Source: Candidatus Tectimicrobiota bacterium (GTDB lineage Bacteria; JACPSX01). From it: DNA of 13,192 nt. The stretch is from the NCBI GenBank assembly GCA_016193065.1, contig JACPSX010000289.1, forward strand, positions 1-13,192, given 5' to 3'. Made by a program: the position numbers and the translations under genes. Below, piece by piece: positions 7,372 through 13,192 of the stretch (the stretch's first letter is position 1; each line of letters begins with the position of its first letter). The notes beneath the pieces were generated by a model. It did not search any database. It was not told where the DNA came from and was given only the letters and a program-made list of their open reading frames with translations.

Positions 7372-8346
7372 ATGAAGAGCTTTGCTTACGTTCCGGCGAC
7401 TTCCACGAAAAGCGCCGTTGCCCTTCTGGGACGGGCGCGGGGAAAAGCGAGGGTCATGGCCGGGGGGACGGACCTCCTCGGGGAGATGAAGGATAACCTG
7501 ATCAGCCCTGAACAGATTGTCGGCTTGAAGCCCGCAGCCGATCTGAACTATGTGAAGGCCGAGGCTTCCGGCCTGCGGATCGGGGCTCTGACTCCCTTGA
7601 GCGAGCTGGCCGAGCATAAGGTCGTGAGGGAACGGTACCCGATTCTCGTCCAGGCGGTCGAGCAGATTGCCACTCCACAACTGCGCAATATGGGGACCGT
7701 GGGGGGAAATCTCTGCCAGCGCCCCCGTTGCTGGTATTACCGGGGGGCCTCCTTTCCCTGCCTGAAGAAGGGGGGGGAGATTTGCTACGCCGTCAATGGG
7801 GAGAATCTCTACAACGCGATTCTGGAGGGGGGACCTTGTTACATCGTGCACCCTTCCGACTTGGCTTCTCCTCTCCAAGCCCTGGGTGCGAAGGTCAAGA
7901 TGGCGGGCCCGAAAGGGGAGCGCACAGTTCCCCTGGAGAAGTTCTTCGTTCTTCCCCGGGTCAATGCGAAGAAGGAGAACATCCTGGGGCAGGAGGAGAT
8001 TCTCACGGAGATTCAGGTGCCGGCCGTCCCCGCGACGATGCGCGGGACCTACGTGAAATTCAAGGAGCGGGGGAGCTGGGATTTTGGCCTGGTCAGCGCC
8101 GCCGCCCTGCTGGATATTCGGGACGGAATCTGTCGGGAGGCGCGCATTGTCCTGGGAGCCGTGGCGCCCGTTCCGTACCGGGCCGCGCGGGCGGAGGAGG
8201 TCCTGAAAGGGAAACGGGTGGACGAGAGGCTTGCAGCTCAAGTCGCAGAAGTGGCGGTCATGGCTGCTCGTCCTATGTCCCAGAACGCATACAAGGTCAG
8301 ACTGGCACAGGCTGCCGTGAAGAGGACGGTTCTGTCGCTGGCATAA
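7372..8346 (+). CDS. FAD-binding subunit with extra Fe-S cluster insert (PaoB-like)
   Basis: 324 aa. The FAD domain shows AGGTDLLGEM (30-39) and the pyrophosphate-binding TPQLRNMGTVGGNL (101-114), followed by the CO-dehydrogenase-flavoprotein C-terminal domain. Directly after GGNL comes an insert with cysteines at 115, 120, 130, 138 and 156 (CQRPRC, FPC, EIC, GGPC). Such an insert binds a [4Fe-4S] cluster in PaoB (YagS) and in 4-hydroxybenzoyl-CoA reductase beta, and is lacking in ordinary xanthine dehydrogenases. The Tat signal on the small subunit favours the PaoABC comparison. Start: the ATG at 7372 lies eight bases after GGAGG; the in-frame GTG at 7363 overlaps that site. The gene order (Fe-S, Mo, FAD) differs from paoA-paoB-paoC. 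No XdhC/PaoD-type Mo-cofactor chaperone follows it in the window. Confidence 0.9.
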   Translation: MKSFAYVPATSTKSAVALLGRARGKARVMAGGTDLLGEMKDNLISPEQIVGLKPAADLNYVKAEASGLRIGALTPLSELAEHKVVRERYPILVQAVEQIATPQLRNMGTVGGNLCQRPRCWYYRGASFPCLKKGGEICYAVNGENLYNAILEGGPCYIVHPSDLASPLQALGAKVKMAGPKGERTVPLEKFFVLPRVNAKKENILGQEEILTEIQVPAVPATMRGTYVKFKERGSWDFGLVSAAALLDIRDGICREARIVLGAVAPVPYRAARAEEVLKGKRVDERLAAQVAEVAVMAARPMSQNAYKVRLAQAAVKRTVLSLA

Positions 8347-8612
8347 CTTAGGAGATAACCCTGATCCGAAGAAAAGGGCGCGTTTTGCACGTGTCATCGG
8401 CCCGCAGGGCCTGTCGCCGGGGCGCCTCCTCGATTCGCGCTACGTCACCCTGACGAGGGTCCCACTTTCGCGCGGCTCTACGGAGGCATCCCGGGTACCC
8501 GCCTGGCGGGTGTCACCCGCGGGTCCGCGCTCCTCCGATGAGGGGTTCGAATTTCGGATCCGGGATGACTTATTGAGGTAACCGGTACGGGAGACCCGGG
8601 GCAAGCCCTGCC
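8347..8612. other. Intergenic region after the Mo-hydroxylase operon
   Basis: This 266-bp stretch separates two convergent units. It starts with an AGGAGAT (8350-8356) that looks like a ribosome site but is followed only by CTG, with about 30 stop-free codons, perhaps the scar of a lost fourth gene. It holds a small perfect hairpin GGCCC-GCA-GGGCC (8399-8411) and the larger palindromic block at 8481-8537. No intact gene or tRNA is seen. Confidence 0.5.
8481..8537. repeat. GC-rich nested palindromes, REP-like
   Basis: CGGAGG (8481-8486) pairs with CCTCCG (8532-8537), enclosing CCCGGGTACCC, the perfect stem ACCCGC-CTG-GCGGGT (8497-8511), GGGTGTCACCC (8508-8518) and ACCCGCGGGT. The dense, mutually exclusive dyads are typical of REP-type intergenic elements and may also act as a transcription end between the two convergent units. 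It shares the GGGTACC...GGCG...ACCC order with the element at 9658-9740, but the kinship is uncertain. Confidence 0.45.
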
Positions 8613-9434
8613 CTAAGAAAACGCCACATCCAGCACCATCATGACCGTAAATCCGGACATCAGGCCCATGGTGGCCAGATCGCCGTATCCGCTGCGCTGG
8701 GATTCGGGCACGACTTCCTCTACCACCACGAAGATCATGGCCCCTGCGGCAAACGCCAGGGCATAGGGCAGGATCGGCCTGGCGAGGAGTACGGCGGCGG
8801 CTCCGAAAACGCCGGCTATGGGTTCCACCACGGCCGACAGCTGCCCGTACCAGAAGCTTTTCAAACGGGACACGCCCTCCCGGCGCAGGGGCATGGCCAC
8901 CGCCATTCCTTCCGGGAAGTTTTGCAGGCCGATGCCGATGGCCAGCGCGATGGCGGCGGGCAGCGTGGCCGAAGAGAGACCCGCGGCGACCGCTCCGAAG
9001 GCAACGCCCACGGCCAGCCCCTCGGGGATGTTGTGCAAGGTGATGGCAAGGATCAGCAAAGTCGTCCGGCGCCAGGAGGTCGAGATGCCTTCCGCCTCCT
9101 CCATGGGAAAGTTCAGATGGAGATGGGGCAGAATCTTGTCGATCAGTTGCAGGAAACCGCCTCCCAGGAGAAAACCTACGGCGGCGGGGAACCAGACCGG
9201 CAGACCCTGTCCTTCCGACATCTCGAGGGCCGGAGCCAGCAAAGACCAGTAGCTGGCGGCGATCATCACTCCCCCGGCGAAACCGAGCGTCACGTCCAGA
9301 ATCTTCCGATTCATGTTCCTGGTGAAAAAGACTCCGGCGGCTCCGAGAGCCGTCAGCAGCCAGGTAAAGCACGTGGCCAGGAAGGCTTGCGTCACGGGAG
9401 AAAAAGACTGGAAGGCGGCATAGATGGTTTCCAT
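8613..9434 (-). CDS. ZIP family divalent metal transporter (GufA/ZupT-like)
   Basis: 273 aa with about eight hydrophobic segments, the usual bacterial ZIP size. The metal-binding motifs are in their proper places: HNIPEG in TM4 (134-139), QNFPEG in TM5 (171-176), VVEP in TM6 (202-205) and VVEEVVPES in TM7 (237-245). ZIP proteins bring zinc, iron or related divalent metals into the cytoplasm; the metal here cannot be read from the sequence. The variable loop (about 101-121) holds HLHL and several acidic residues, a usual place for metal-binding histidines. The ATG at 9434 is preceded by AAGGA. The gene points toward the Mo-hydroxylase operon and away from the cupin gene. It appears to be a single-gene unit. 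Confidence 0.93.
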   Translation of the reverse strand: METIYAAFQSFSPVTQAFLATCFTWLLTALGAAGVFFTRNMNRKILDVTLGFAGGVMIAASYWSLLAPALEMSEGQGLPVWFPAAVGFLLGGGFLQLIDKILPHLHLNFPMEEAEGISTSWRRTTLLILAITLHNIPEGLAVGVAFGAVAAGLSSATLPAAIALAIGIGLQNFPEGMAVAMPLRREGVSRLKSFWYGQLSAVVEPIAGVFGAAAVLLARPILPYALAFAAGAMIFVVVEEVVPESQRSGYGDLATMGLMSGFTVMMVLDVAFS

Positions 9435-9795
9435 TGCTCATTCCTTTTTCACGGCGGATGACCCGGCGACGAGGATTCGACTCCTTGCATGAAAGATTCC
9501 ATGTGCGCCTCGCCTGCGCGACGGATCATTGTATAAGAAAAGGGATCTATTTCCTATCGCGTCGTTCCCCGGGCCACAAGCAGAAAATTCCCCATTGACT
9601 TTCTTCGCCCCCAGATGCAATCTCCTCACGAAGCAATTCCTATCTAAATTATAAATTCCCTCTCCGCACGCCCAGGGTACCCCGGGGGCCCTTTGGGCGT
9701 TGCCACCCGGGGTACCCGGGGAGAGGGCAGGGTGAGGGGGCAGCACAGCGCGGCGTGCGTATCGCTGCAATGCGCGGTCGCGTGGAGTGGAGAAC
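9435..9795. other. Divergent intergenic region between ZIP transporter and cupin gene
   Basis: This 361-bp gap should hold the promoters of both divergent genes. It has AT-richer pockets (TTGTATAAGAAAAG at about 9534; TCTAAATTATAAATTCC at about 9643) that could contain -10 boxes, and a TTGACT at 9595-9600, but no pair with clear spacing. The right third is the palindromic repeat at 9658-9740. No gene is recognised. Confidence 0.45.
9658..9740. repeat. Compact GC-rich intergenic palindrome element
   Basis: The outer arms CCCTCTCC (9658-9665) and GGAGAGGG (9720-9727) are exact complements. Inside them GGGTACCCC (9675-9683) pairs perfectly with GGGGTACCC (9709-9717), and the tip holds GCCC-TTT-GGGC (9688-9698). 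A purine-rich tail (GCAGGGTGAGGGGG) follows. The nested design, with little unpaired sequence, is that of a dispersed intergenic repeat rather than a simple terminator. It sits 56 bp upstream of the cupin start. Confidence 0.6.
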
Positions 9796-10353
9796 ATGAC
9801 GGGAAAGATCAGACGAGTGGTGACCGGACATGACCCGGCAGGCAAGGCCGTCGTCACGCGCGACGGCGCGGCAACCAACGTCAGGGTCCGGAAAGCGGCG
9901 GGCGGGCTGGTCTCGACGCTGATCTGGGCGACGGACGAAACACCGGCCGATATTTCCGGAAGCGCCGACCGCGCCGCGCGCGAGAGCGGCGTGGCTCCGC
10001 CGGCCAGGGGATCGGTCTTTCGAATCGTGGATTTTCCCCCGACGGACGAATCGCTCCTGCAGGACCACGAAGCGGTCACGCGGGAGATGGGGCTCGGTCA
10101 CGGCGGCGCGCCGGCGCGGCATCCCCTCATGCATCGCACGAGGAGCGTCGACTACGCGATCGTGATGTCCGGCGAAATCGACATGCTGCTCGACGACTCC
10201 GAGGTCCACCTCCAGGCCGGCGACGTCGTGGTGCAGCAGGGGACGAACCATGCGTGGGTCAACCGCGGCAAGGAAAACTGCCGGATCGCCTTCGTGCTGA
10301 TCGACGCCAGCGAACCAGCGGATACGGGGAAATCGGAAAAGCAGGGGGACTGA
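9796..10353 (+). CDS. Cupin-domain protein of unknown function
   Basis: 185 aa. A less conserved N-terminal part (1-75) precedes a single cupin barrel (about 100-170). The second cupin motif is clear: GDVVVQQGTNHAWVN (142-156), with His152 and Asn156. The first motif is atypical: HRTRSVDYAIVMSGEI (113-128) has one His and an Asp in place of the usual HxH...E, a pattern I recall as normal for this cupin group. Metal binding and activity are therefore uncertain. Start: the ATG at 9796 lies eight bases after GGAG (9784-9787); the GTG at 9787 overlaps it. The hydrolase pseudogene begins 23 bp downstream on the same strand, so the two were probably one operon. Such cupins often sit in aromatic-compound gene clusters, but no substrate can be named. 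Confidence 0.82.
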   Translation: MTGKIRRVVTGHDPAGKAVVTRDGAATNVRVRKAAGGLVSTLIWATDETPADISGSADRAARESGVAPPARGSVFRIVDFPPTDESLLQDHEAVTREMGLGHGGAPARHPLMHRTRSVDYAIVMSGEIDMLLDDSEVHLQAGDVVVQQGTNHAWVNRGKENCRIAFVLIDASEPADTGKSEKQGD

Positions 10354-10376
10354 AAACACAGTGAAGGGAGAGGCAA

Positions 10377-11842
10377 GTGAGCACCCAGGATTGGCAACAA
10401 CACGTTTCGCAGCCGCAATACTCGATGGTCGAGGAAAAAAACCGCTTCGTCGCCATGCGCGACGGCGTCCGCCTGGCCTGCGACATCTACCGGCCGGATG
10501 CCCCGGGCCGGAAATTCCCGGCGCTGCTGTCGACGTCTCTCTATGGCAAGGACGTGCAGAAGGTCACCGACGAGCGGCGCCCCTTGAGCCCGCGCCACGG
10601 CAACGGGGGGCAGGAAGCGGGAGACACGCGCTTTTTCGTGAGCCGCGGTTACGTCCATGTGGTCGCGGGCGCCCGCGGCGCCGGAGATTCCGAGGGTATC
10701 AGGGCGGGCTCTTCAATGAGGGGTTCTATCACCAGTGGTGGGGACACGTGAGCATCGGCACCATGCGGCCCCTCACGTTCAATTATTATTCCGAGGAGGA
10801 AATTCGCCGCCGCGTCGAGGCTTTGATGAAGACCCCGGAAATCCAGGACAGCCCCTTCCTTTATATCCATTTGAAGTATCCGGAAAAAAGCCCGCTGATC
10901 TTCGACTTCCTGATCGAGCCGAACGACGGTCCCTATTACTGGGAGCGCTCGGCCTACCGGAGGTTCGACCGCATCAAGATCCCGGTGCTGCTGATGGTGC
11001 GCTGGAGCGCCTGGGACATCCATCTTCCCGGCGCCTTCCAGGCGTGGGAGGGTCTCGACACCATCAAGAAGATGATCATCTTCGACTCTCTGGAAGCGAC
11101 GGGCCCGAGACGCCCCTGGCGCGATCACCAGGACATCATCCTGCGCTGGTACGACCACTGGCTCAAGGGCAACGACACGGGGATGATGGACGAGCCCCCG
11201 ATCCGCATCCTGGTGAAGGGCACGAACGAGTGGCGCGACGAGCACGAATGGCCGCTCCAGCGCACGCAGTGGACCAGGTTCTGGCTCCAGCCCGGCGGCG
11301 GGCTTTCGACCACTCCGGGCGGCGAGGACAAACAGACGTTCACGAACGATCCCTTCCTTCTTCCGGGCAAGACCTCTCCCTGTGTGAAATTCTCCACACC
11401 CGCGCTGGACAGCGAGCTGGAAATCACCGGTCCGGCGGCTCTCTACCTATTCGCGTCGATCGACCGGCCGGAAGCGGCCTGGATCGTCAACGTCAAGGAC
11501 CAGGCCCCGGACGGCAGCACGCGCATGGTCACCAAGGGCTGGCTGCGCGCCTCGCACCGCAAGCTCGATCCGTCCCGCTCCAAACCCTACAAGCCCTATC
11601 ACCCGCACGACGAGAATGTGCCGGTGCCGGTGAACGAAGTCGTCGAATACGCGATCGAGCTGCGGGATATGTCCATGGTGTTCCAGAAAGGGCACCGTCT
11701 CGTTCTGGAGATCCGGGCGCAGGACGCGCTGGTCGAAGAGCCGATCTGGTATCACCAGACGAGCGCGCTGGTGACGAACCACACCGTCCACTGCGGAGGC
11801 GCGCACGCGTCGTACCTGCTGCTGCCCGTGATCCCGAGGTAA
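10377..11842 (+). pseudogene. CocE/NonD (X-Pro dipeptidyl-peptidase S15-like) hydrolase, internally deleted and frameshifted
   Basis: Translation starts at GTG 10377 after GGGAGAGG (10366-10373). The first frame gives the normal N-terminus: MRDGVRLACDIYRPDA (27-42), SLYGKDV with the likely oxyanion Tyr, and GARGAGDSEG (98-107). Just after the Gly codon at 10695-10697 the homology jumps to GGLFNEGFYHQWW in a different frame (from 10703). That frame then runs cleanly to TAA 11840-11842, with the late alpha/beta-hydrolase part (SAWDIHLPG; ILRWYDHWLKG) and the C-terminal jelly-roll domain (KGHRLVLEIRAQD, LLLPVIPR). The family has 70-90 more residues between these points, holding the nucleophile Ser (GxSxxG); I see no such motif. 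Both the frame change and the missing active site argue for a dead gene. A mis-assembly is the main alternative. Confidence 0.85.
11814..11841 (+). repeat. 28-bp direct repeat, copy 1 (3' end of the hydrolase gene)
   Basis: These 28 bases encode LLLPVIPR and the first two bases of the stop codon of the CocE-like gene. They recur without a mismatch at 12667-12694. The following 20 bases also agree at 14 positions between the copies, so the shared part once reached beyond the gene end. Upstream of the exact repeat the two copies do not match. Confidence 0.9.
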
Positions 11843-11955
11843 TCGCCGCACCCTAGTGTCCTGAGTCAGAAATCCGCGCACGAAGTTCCCCTCTCCCCCA
11901 GCGGGCATAAGCGCTAACATAACCCCCCTTTGGAAAAGGGGGGGCAGGGGGGATT
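11843..11955. other. Spacer after the hydrolase pseudogene
   Basis: This short non-coding spacer follows copy 1 of the 28-bp repeat. It holds TAGTGTCCTGAGTCAG (from about 11854), a C-rich CCCCTCTCCCCCA (about 11889-11901), and the C6/G7 palindrome at 11921-11957, which leads straight into the DUF6883-like pseudogene. I see no gene in it. Confidence 0.5.
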
Positions 11956-11957
11956 TT
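11921..11957. repeat. C6/G7 palindromic repeat, second copy of the 2928 family
   Basis: AACCCCCC (11921-11928), a TTTGGAAAA loop, then G7 (11938-11944), CA, G6 (11947-11952) and ATTTT. The right half reproduces the order G6-(spacer)CA-G5-ATTTT of the element at 2928-2973; the outer left arm (AAAT-C6-TT) is missing here. Its right end touches the likely TTG start of the DUF6883-like pseudogene, so the repeat has replaced the normal upstream sequence of that gene or supplies its G-rich ribosome-binding area. Confidence 0.65.
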
Positions 11958-12215
11958 GAGGATTGACAGGGAGAAATTGACCAGTTACCTTCTTTCTCCT
12001 ACGCATCCTGTCGGCCGTTCGAAAGCGAAGAAACACTTCTCTCCATTGCCCGGGCCAGCGCGGTGGGGTCAACTCGTTCCTCCGCATATGGGATGAAGTA
12101 TGCAGTGGATGGAACAGTCCGTGCTCCGGCAGGAGCAGAGGTCTTTGTGTGAACCGTGTGGGTCATCGAATCCGGAAAAACCCGCCCGCGGTTTGTCACC
12201 GCCTATCCTCGATAG
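11956..12215 (+). pseudogene. DUF6883-like protein gene, broken by deletion, frameshift and a stop
   Basis: From TTG 11956 one frame reads RIDREKLTSYLLSPTHPVGRSKAK, the typical start of this small-protein family. Near 12030 the homology moves to another frame (EETLLSIARA, then YGMKYAVDGTVRAP) and about 15 family residues seem missing between the two parts. The second frame continues to a TGA at 12150-12152. After it, in the same frame, comes the normal tail TVWVIESGKTRPRFVTAYPR, ending at TAG 12213-12215. The family usually has Arg before TVW, so the TGA fits a CGA-to-TGA change. The intact DUF4926 gene begins 20 bp later, matching the pairing I recall for these two families. The family name is from memory; the function is unknown. 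Two independent lesions make sequencing error less likely. Confidence 0.75.
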
Positions 12216-12235
12216 GCGCCCTGGAGGCTAGGAGT

Positions 12236-12463
12236 ATGCGAGCGCTCGATGCCGTGGTTCTGACACATGATATCCCCGAACATGGATTAAAGGAAGGTGA
12301 CGTTGGGGCGGTCGTGCATCGTTACGAGGAACGGGACGCTTTCGAGGTGGAGTTTGTGACCGCCGAGGGGAAGACCGTGGCTGTTCTCACCCTGAAGGAA
12401 TCCGACCTGCGGCTCATGGAAGGGGATGAGATACTCCACGTGCGGCAGATGGCCTCGGCCTGA
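12236..12463 (+). CDS. DUF4926 domain protein
   Basis: 75 aa, the full length of a DUF4926 protein: DAVVLTHDIPEHGLKEGDVGAVVHRY, then FEVEFVTAEGKTVAVLTLKESDLRLM. The small all-beta domain resembles SH3-like folds. The ATG at 12236 lies eight bases after GGAGG (12223-12227); the open frame reaches further up to 12149, but those codons overlap the end of the DUF6883-like gene and are not family-like. It is normally the downstream partner of a DUF6883 gene, which is broken here, so this copy is either an orphan still in use or not yet decayed. A toxin-antitoxin-type role has been suspected for such small pairs, but nothing in the sequence proves it. Confidence 0.85.
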   Translation: MRALDAVVLTHDIPEHGLKEGDVGAVVHRYEERDAFEVEFVTAEGKTVAVLTLKESDLRLMEGDEILHVRQMASA

Positions 12464-12492
12464 AACTCATACCGTCCGCCCGGTTTCCATAA

Positions 12493-12591
12493 GCATCCGA
12501 ATTCCGCTGCCGCAAGACCAATCACGTTCACCTGGCCCTTCAGATGAGCGAGGTTCCTCTATCCCGCATGAAAAAGCTCTTGCAAGCCTGA
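12493..12591 (+). pseudogene. Remnant of a REP-associated (Y1, HUH) transposase
   Basis: A 32-codon piece between TAA 12490-12492 and TGA 12589-12591 reads, in its centre, TNHVHLALQMSEVPLSRM. From memory, (T/P)NHVHL followed by a PLS(R/K) stretch is the signature of REP-associated tyrosine transposases (RAYT, IS200/IS605-like Y1 fold). The His-Val-His at 12523-12531 would be the metal-binding HUH motif. Everything before and after is lost: no N-terminal strand, no catalytic Tyr helix. It is far too short to work and has no ribosome site. The identification rests on about 18 residues and is moderate only. Confidence 0.5.
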
Positions 12592-12666
12592 TCCCGTTTC
12601 CCGCGCGTCCCCGGCAGCACTCGCTTGAGCAACGTCGCGCCTTGTTCGCGGCTCCAGCTCCGTGGC

Positions 12667-12694
12667 ACCTGCTGCTGCCCGTGATCCCGAGGTA
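12667..12694 (+). repeat. 28-bp direct repeat, copy 2 (orphan hydrolase gene tail)
   Basis: These bases are identical to the last 28 bases of the CocE-like gene (11814-11841) and again encode LLLPVIPR, here ending in TAG (12693-12695). The preceding codons (APAPWH) do not match the hydrolase, so only the tail is present. It may be the scar of a second hydrolase gene, or a duplicated end made when the 853-bp segment between the copies arrived. Confidence 0.9.
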
Positions 12695-12737
12695 GGCGCC
12701 GTGCCATAGTTTCCCGGCGGCCCGCCGCGAGGCTTGT

Positions 12738-13192
12738 TCACCGATCGAGCCGGCGGCGAACCTCGGCGATATAGTCGATCTGCGCTTCGATTGTGGTGAG
12801 GCCTTTTCTCATGGTGGGGAAGCAGGCATGCGTTCCCCCGAAATCCCGCCAGCGCTTCATGGTGTCGGCGGCTTCCGCGGGGGTGTTGGCCTCACGCGCG
12901 ATGAGTTCGCGGCCGAAGTCCGCGGCCGACCGGCCGGCTTGGGACAGGTACTTTTCCACCCGTGTCCAGTCTTCCTGTGCCTTCTCCAGCGAGGCCGTAA
13001 AAATGAAGCCGTCTCCCAGTTTGGCGGCCCGCCGGAACGCCGGGTCCGTGAAGCCTCCGAACCATATGGGAATCATTCGGCGCGGGCGCGGGTTGATACA
13101 GGCGCGATCGATCCGGTCGAACTCGCCCTGGAAGGTGACCAGGGGTTCGCTCCAGAGCTGGCGCAGGAGGCCCACCTGCTCGCTCAGGCGTC
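12738..13192 (-). CDS. LLM class (luciferase-like) oxidoreductase, C-terminal part
   Basis: The frame is open to the right edge of the window; about 151 residues to the TGA at 12740-12738 are visible, so the N-terminal half or more is missing. Recognisable marks of the bacterial luciferase-like flavin/F420 family are LRQLWSEPLVTFQGEFDRID, INPRPRRMIPIWFGG, and the FRRAAKLGDGFI stretch that follows the barrel strand. FGG at this place is usual for the F420- or FMN-binding TIM barrel. A GTG at 13175 is not the true start, because the frame and the homology continue past it. The family oxidises or hydroxylates many substrates; neither cofactor nor substrate can be fixed from the visible part. It is transcribed toward the decayed region and has no clear partner here. 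Confidence 0.88.
   Translation of the reverse strand, partial: RLSEQVGLLRQLWSEPLVTFQGEFDRIDRACINPRPRRMIPIWFGGFTDPAFRRAAKLGDGFIFTASLEKAQEDWTRVEKYLSQAGRSAADFGRELIAREANTPAEAADTMKRWRDFGGTHACFPTMRKGLTTIEAQIDYIAEVRRRLDR

Larger units (their letters stand above)
12464..12737. other. Decayed region between DUF4926 and the LLM oxidoreductase gene
   Basis: These 274 bp hold no intact gene. They contain a transposase-like remnant (12493-12591), the second copy of the hydrolase gene end (12667-12694) and a short GC hairpin CGGCG-GCC-CGCCG (about 12716-12728) just past the stop of the minus-strand LLM gene, which may help end that transcript. The mix of scraps indicates repeated insertion and deletion here. 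Confidence 0.5.

Noticed and set aside
8539-8565. GGGGTTCGAATTTC looks like a tRNA T-loop.
   Set aside because: The flanking bases do not pair into a T-stem and no anticodon or acceptor arm can be built around it on either strand.
12150-12152. TGA read as a recoded codon (for example selenocysteine) in the DUF6883-like gene.
   Set aside because: The position normally holds Arg, one base change from CGA explains it, and the same gene already has a deletion and frameshift upstream.
11814-12694. Phage or integrase-type att sites.
   Set aside because: The direct repeats fit the idea, but no integrase gene lies between them and the outer flanks show decaying similarity; it is kept as one of two explanations, not annotated as att sites.
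12426-12695. An 89-codon open frame ending in LLLPVIPR as a real gene.
   Set aside because: It starts inside the DUF4926 gene, has no ribosome site, and only its last eight residues resemble anything; those come from the 28-bp repeat.
1-13192. CRISPR array.
   Set aside because: No regularly spaced direct repeats are present; the repeats seen are isolated palindromes.

Overview
The window is GC-rich bacterial DNA with short intergenic gaps, good Shine-Dalgarno sites and several C- or G-rich palindromic repeats. It most resembles an uncultured Gram-negative bacterium of the deltaproteobacterial (Desulfobacterota) kind or a similar phylum. The pointers are a Tat-exported periplasmic molybdenum hydroxylase, a pyrophosphate-type phosphofructokinase, a proteobacterial-style poly-gamma-glutamate gene set and the repeat style. 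The taxonomic guess is inference and weak.

Left part (1-2841, + strand): after the last 29 codons of an unrecognised gene comes a tight operon for poly-gamma-glutamate synthesis or export: pgsB/capB (Mur-ligase-like amide ligase), pgsC/capC (membrane partner) and a third membrane-anchored 'poly-gamma-glutamate system' protein. The genes overlap by 7 and 4 bases. No capA/pgsA is seen. The operon converges on a minus-strand 6-phosphofructokinase (2976-4136) whose residues predict use of PPi rather than ATP. A C6/G6 palindromic repeat lies between the two and can act as a terminator for both.

Middle (4511-8346, + strand): a three-gene molybdenum hydroxylase of the E. coli PaoABC type. It has a [2Fe-2S] subunit with a twin-arginine signal, a molybdopterin catalytic subunit, and an FAD subunit with a cysteine-rich insert suited to an extra [4Fe-4S] cluster. 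A ZIP metal transporter (8613-9434) follows on the minus strand.

Right part (9435-13192): a worn accessory region. A cupin gene is followed by a CocE/NonD-type alpha/beta-hydrolase gene that has lost its middle, including the nucleophile elbow, and changes frame there; it is called a pseudogene. Its last 28 bases recur exactly 853 bp downstream. Between the two copies lie a second C/G-rich repeat, a broken DUF6883-like gene with an intact DUF4926 partner, and a 32-codon remnant resembling a REP-associated (HUH, Y1) transposase. The window ends inside a minus-strand luciferase-like (LLM) oxidoreductase.

No RNA gene, CRISPR array or complete mobile element was found. The most notable observations are the internally deleted hydrolase with its duplicated tail, the decayed DUF6883/intact DUF4926 pair, the transposase remnant, and the Tat-exported PaoABC-like enzyme.
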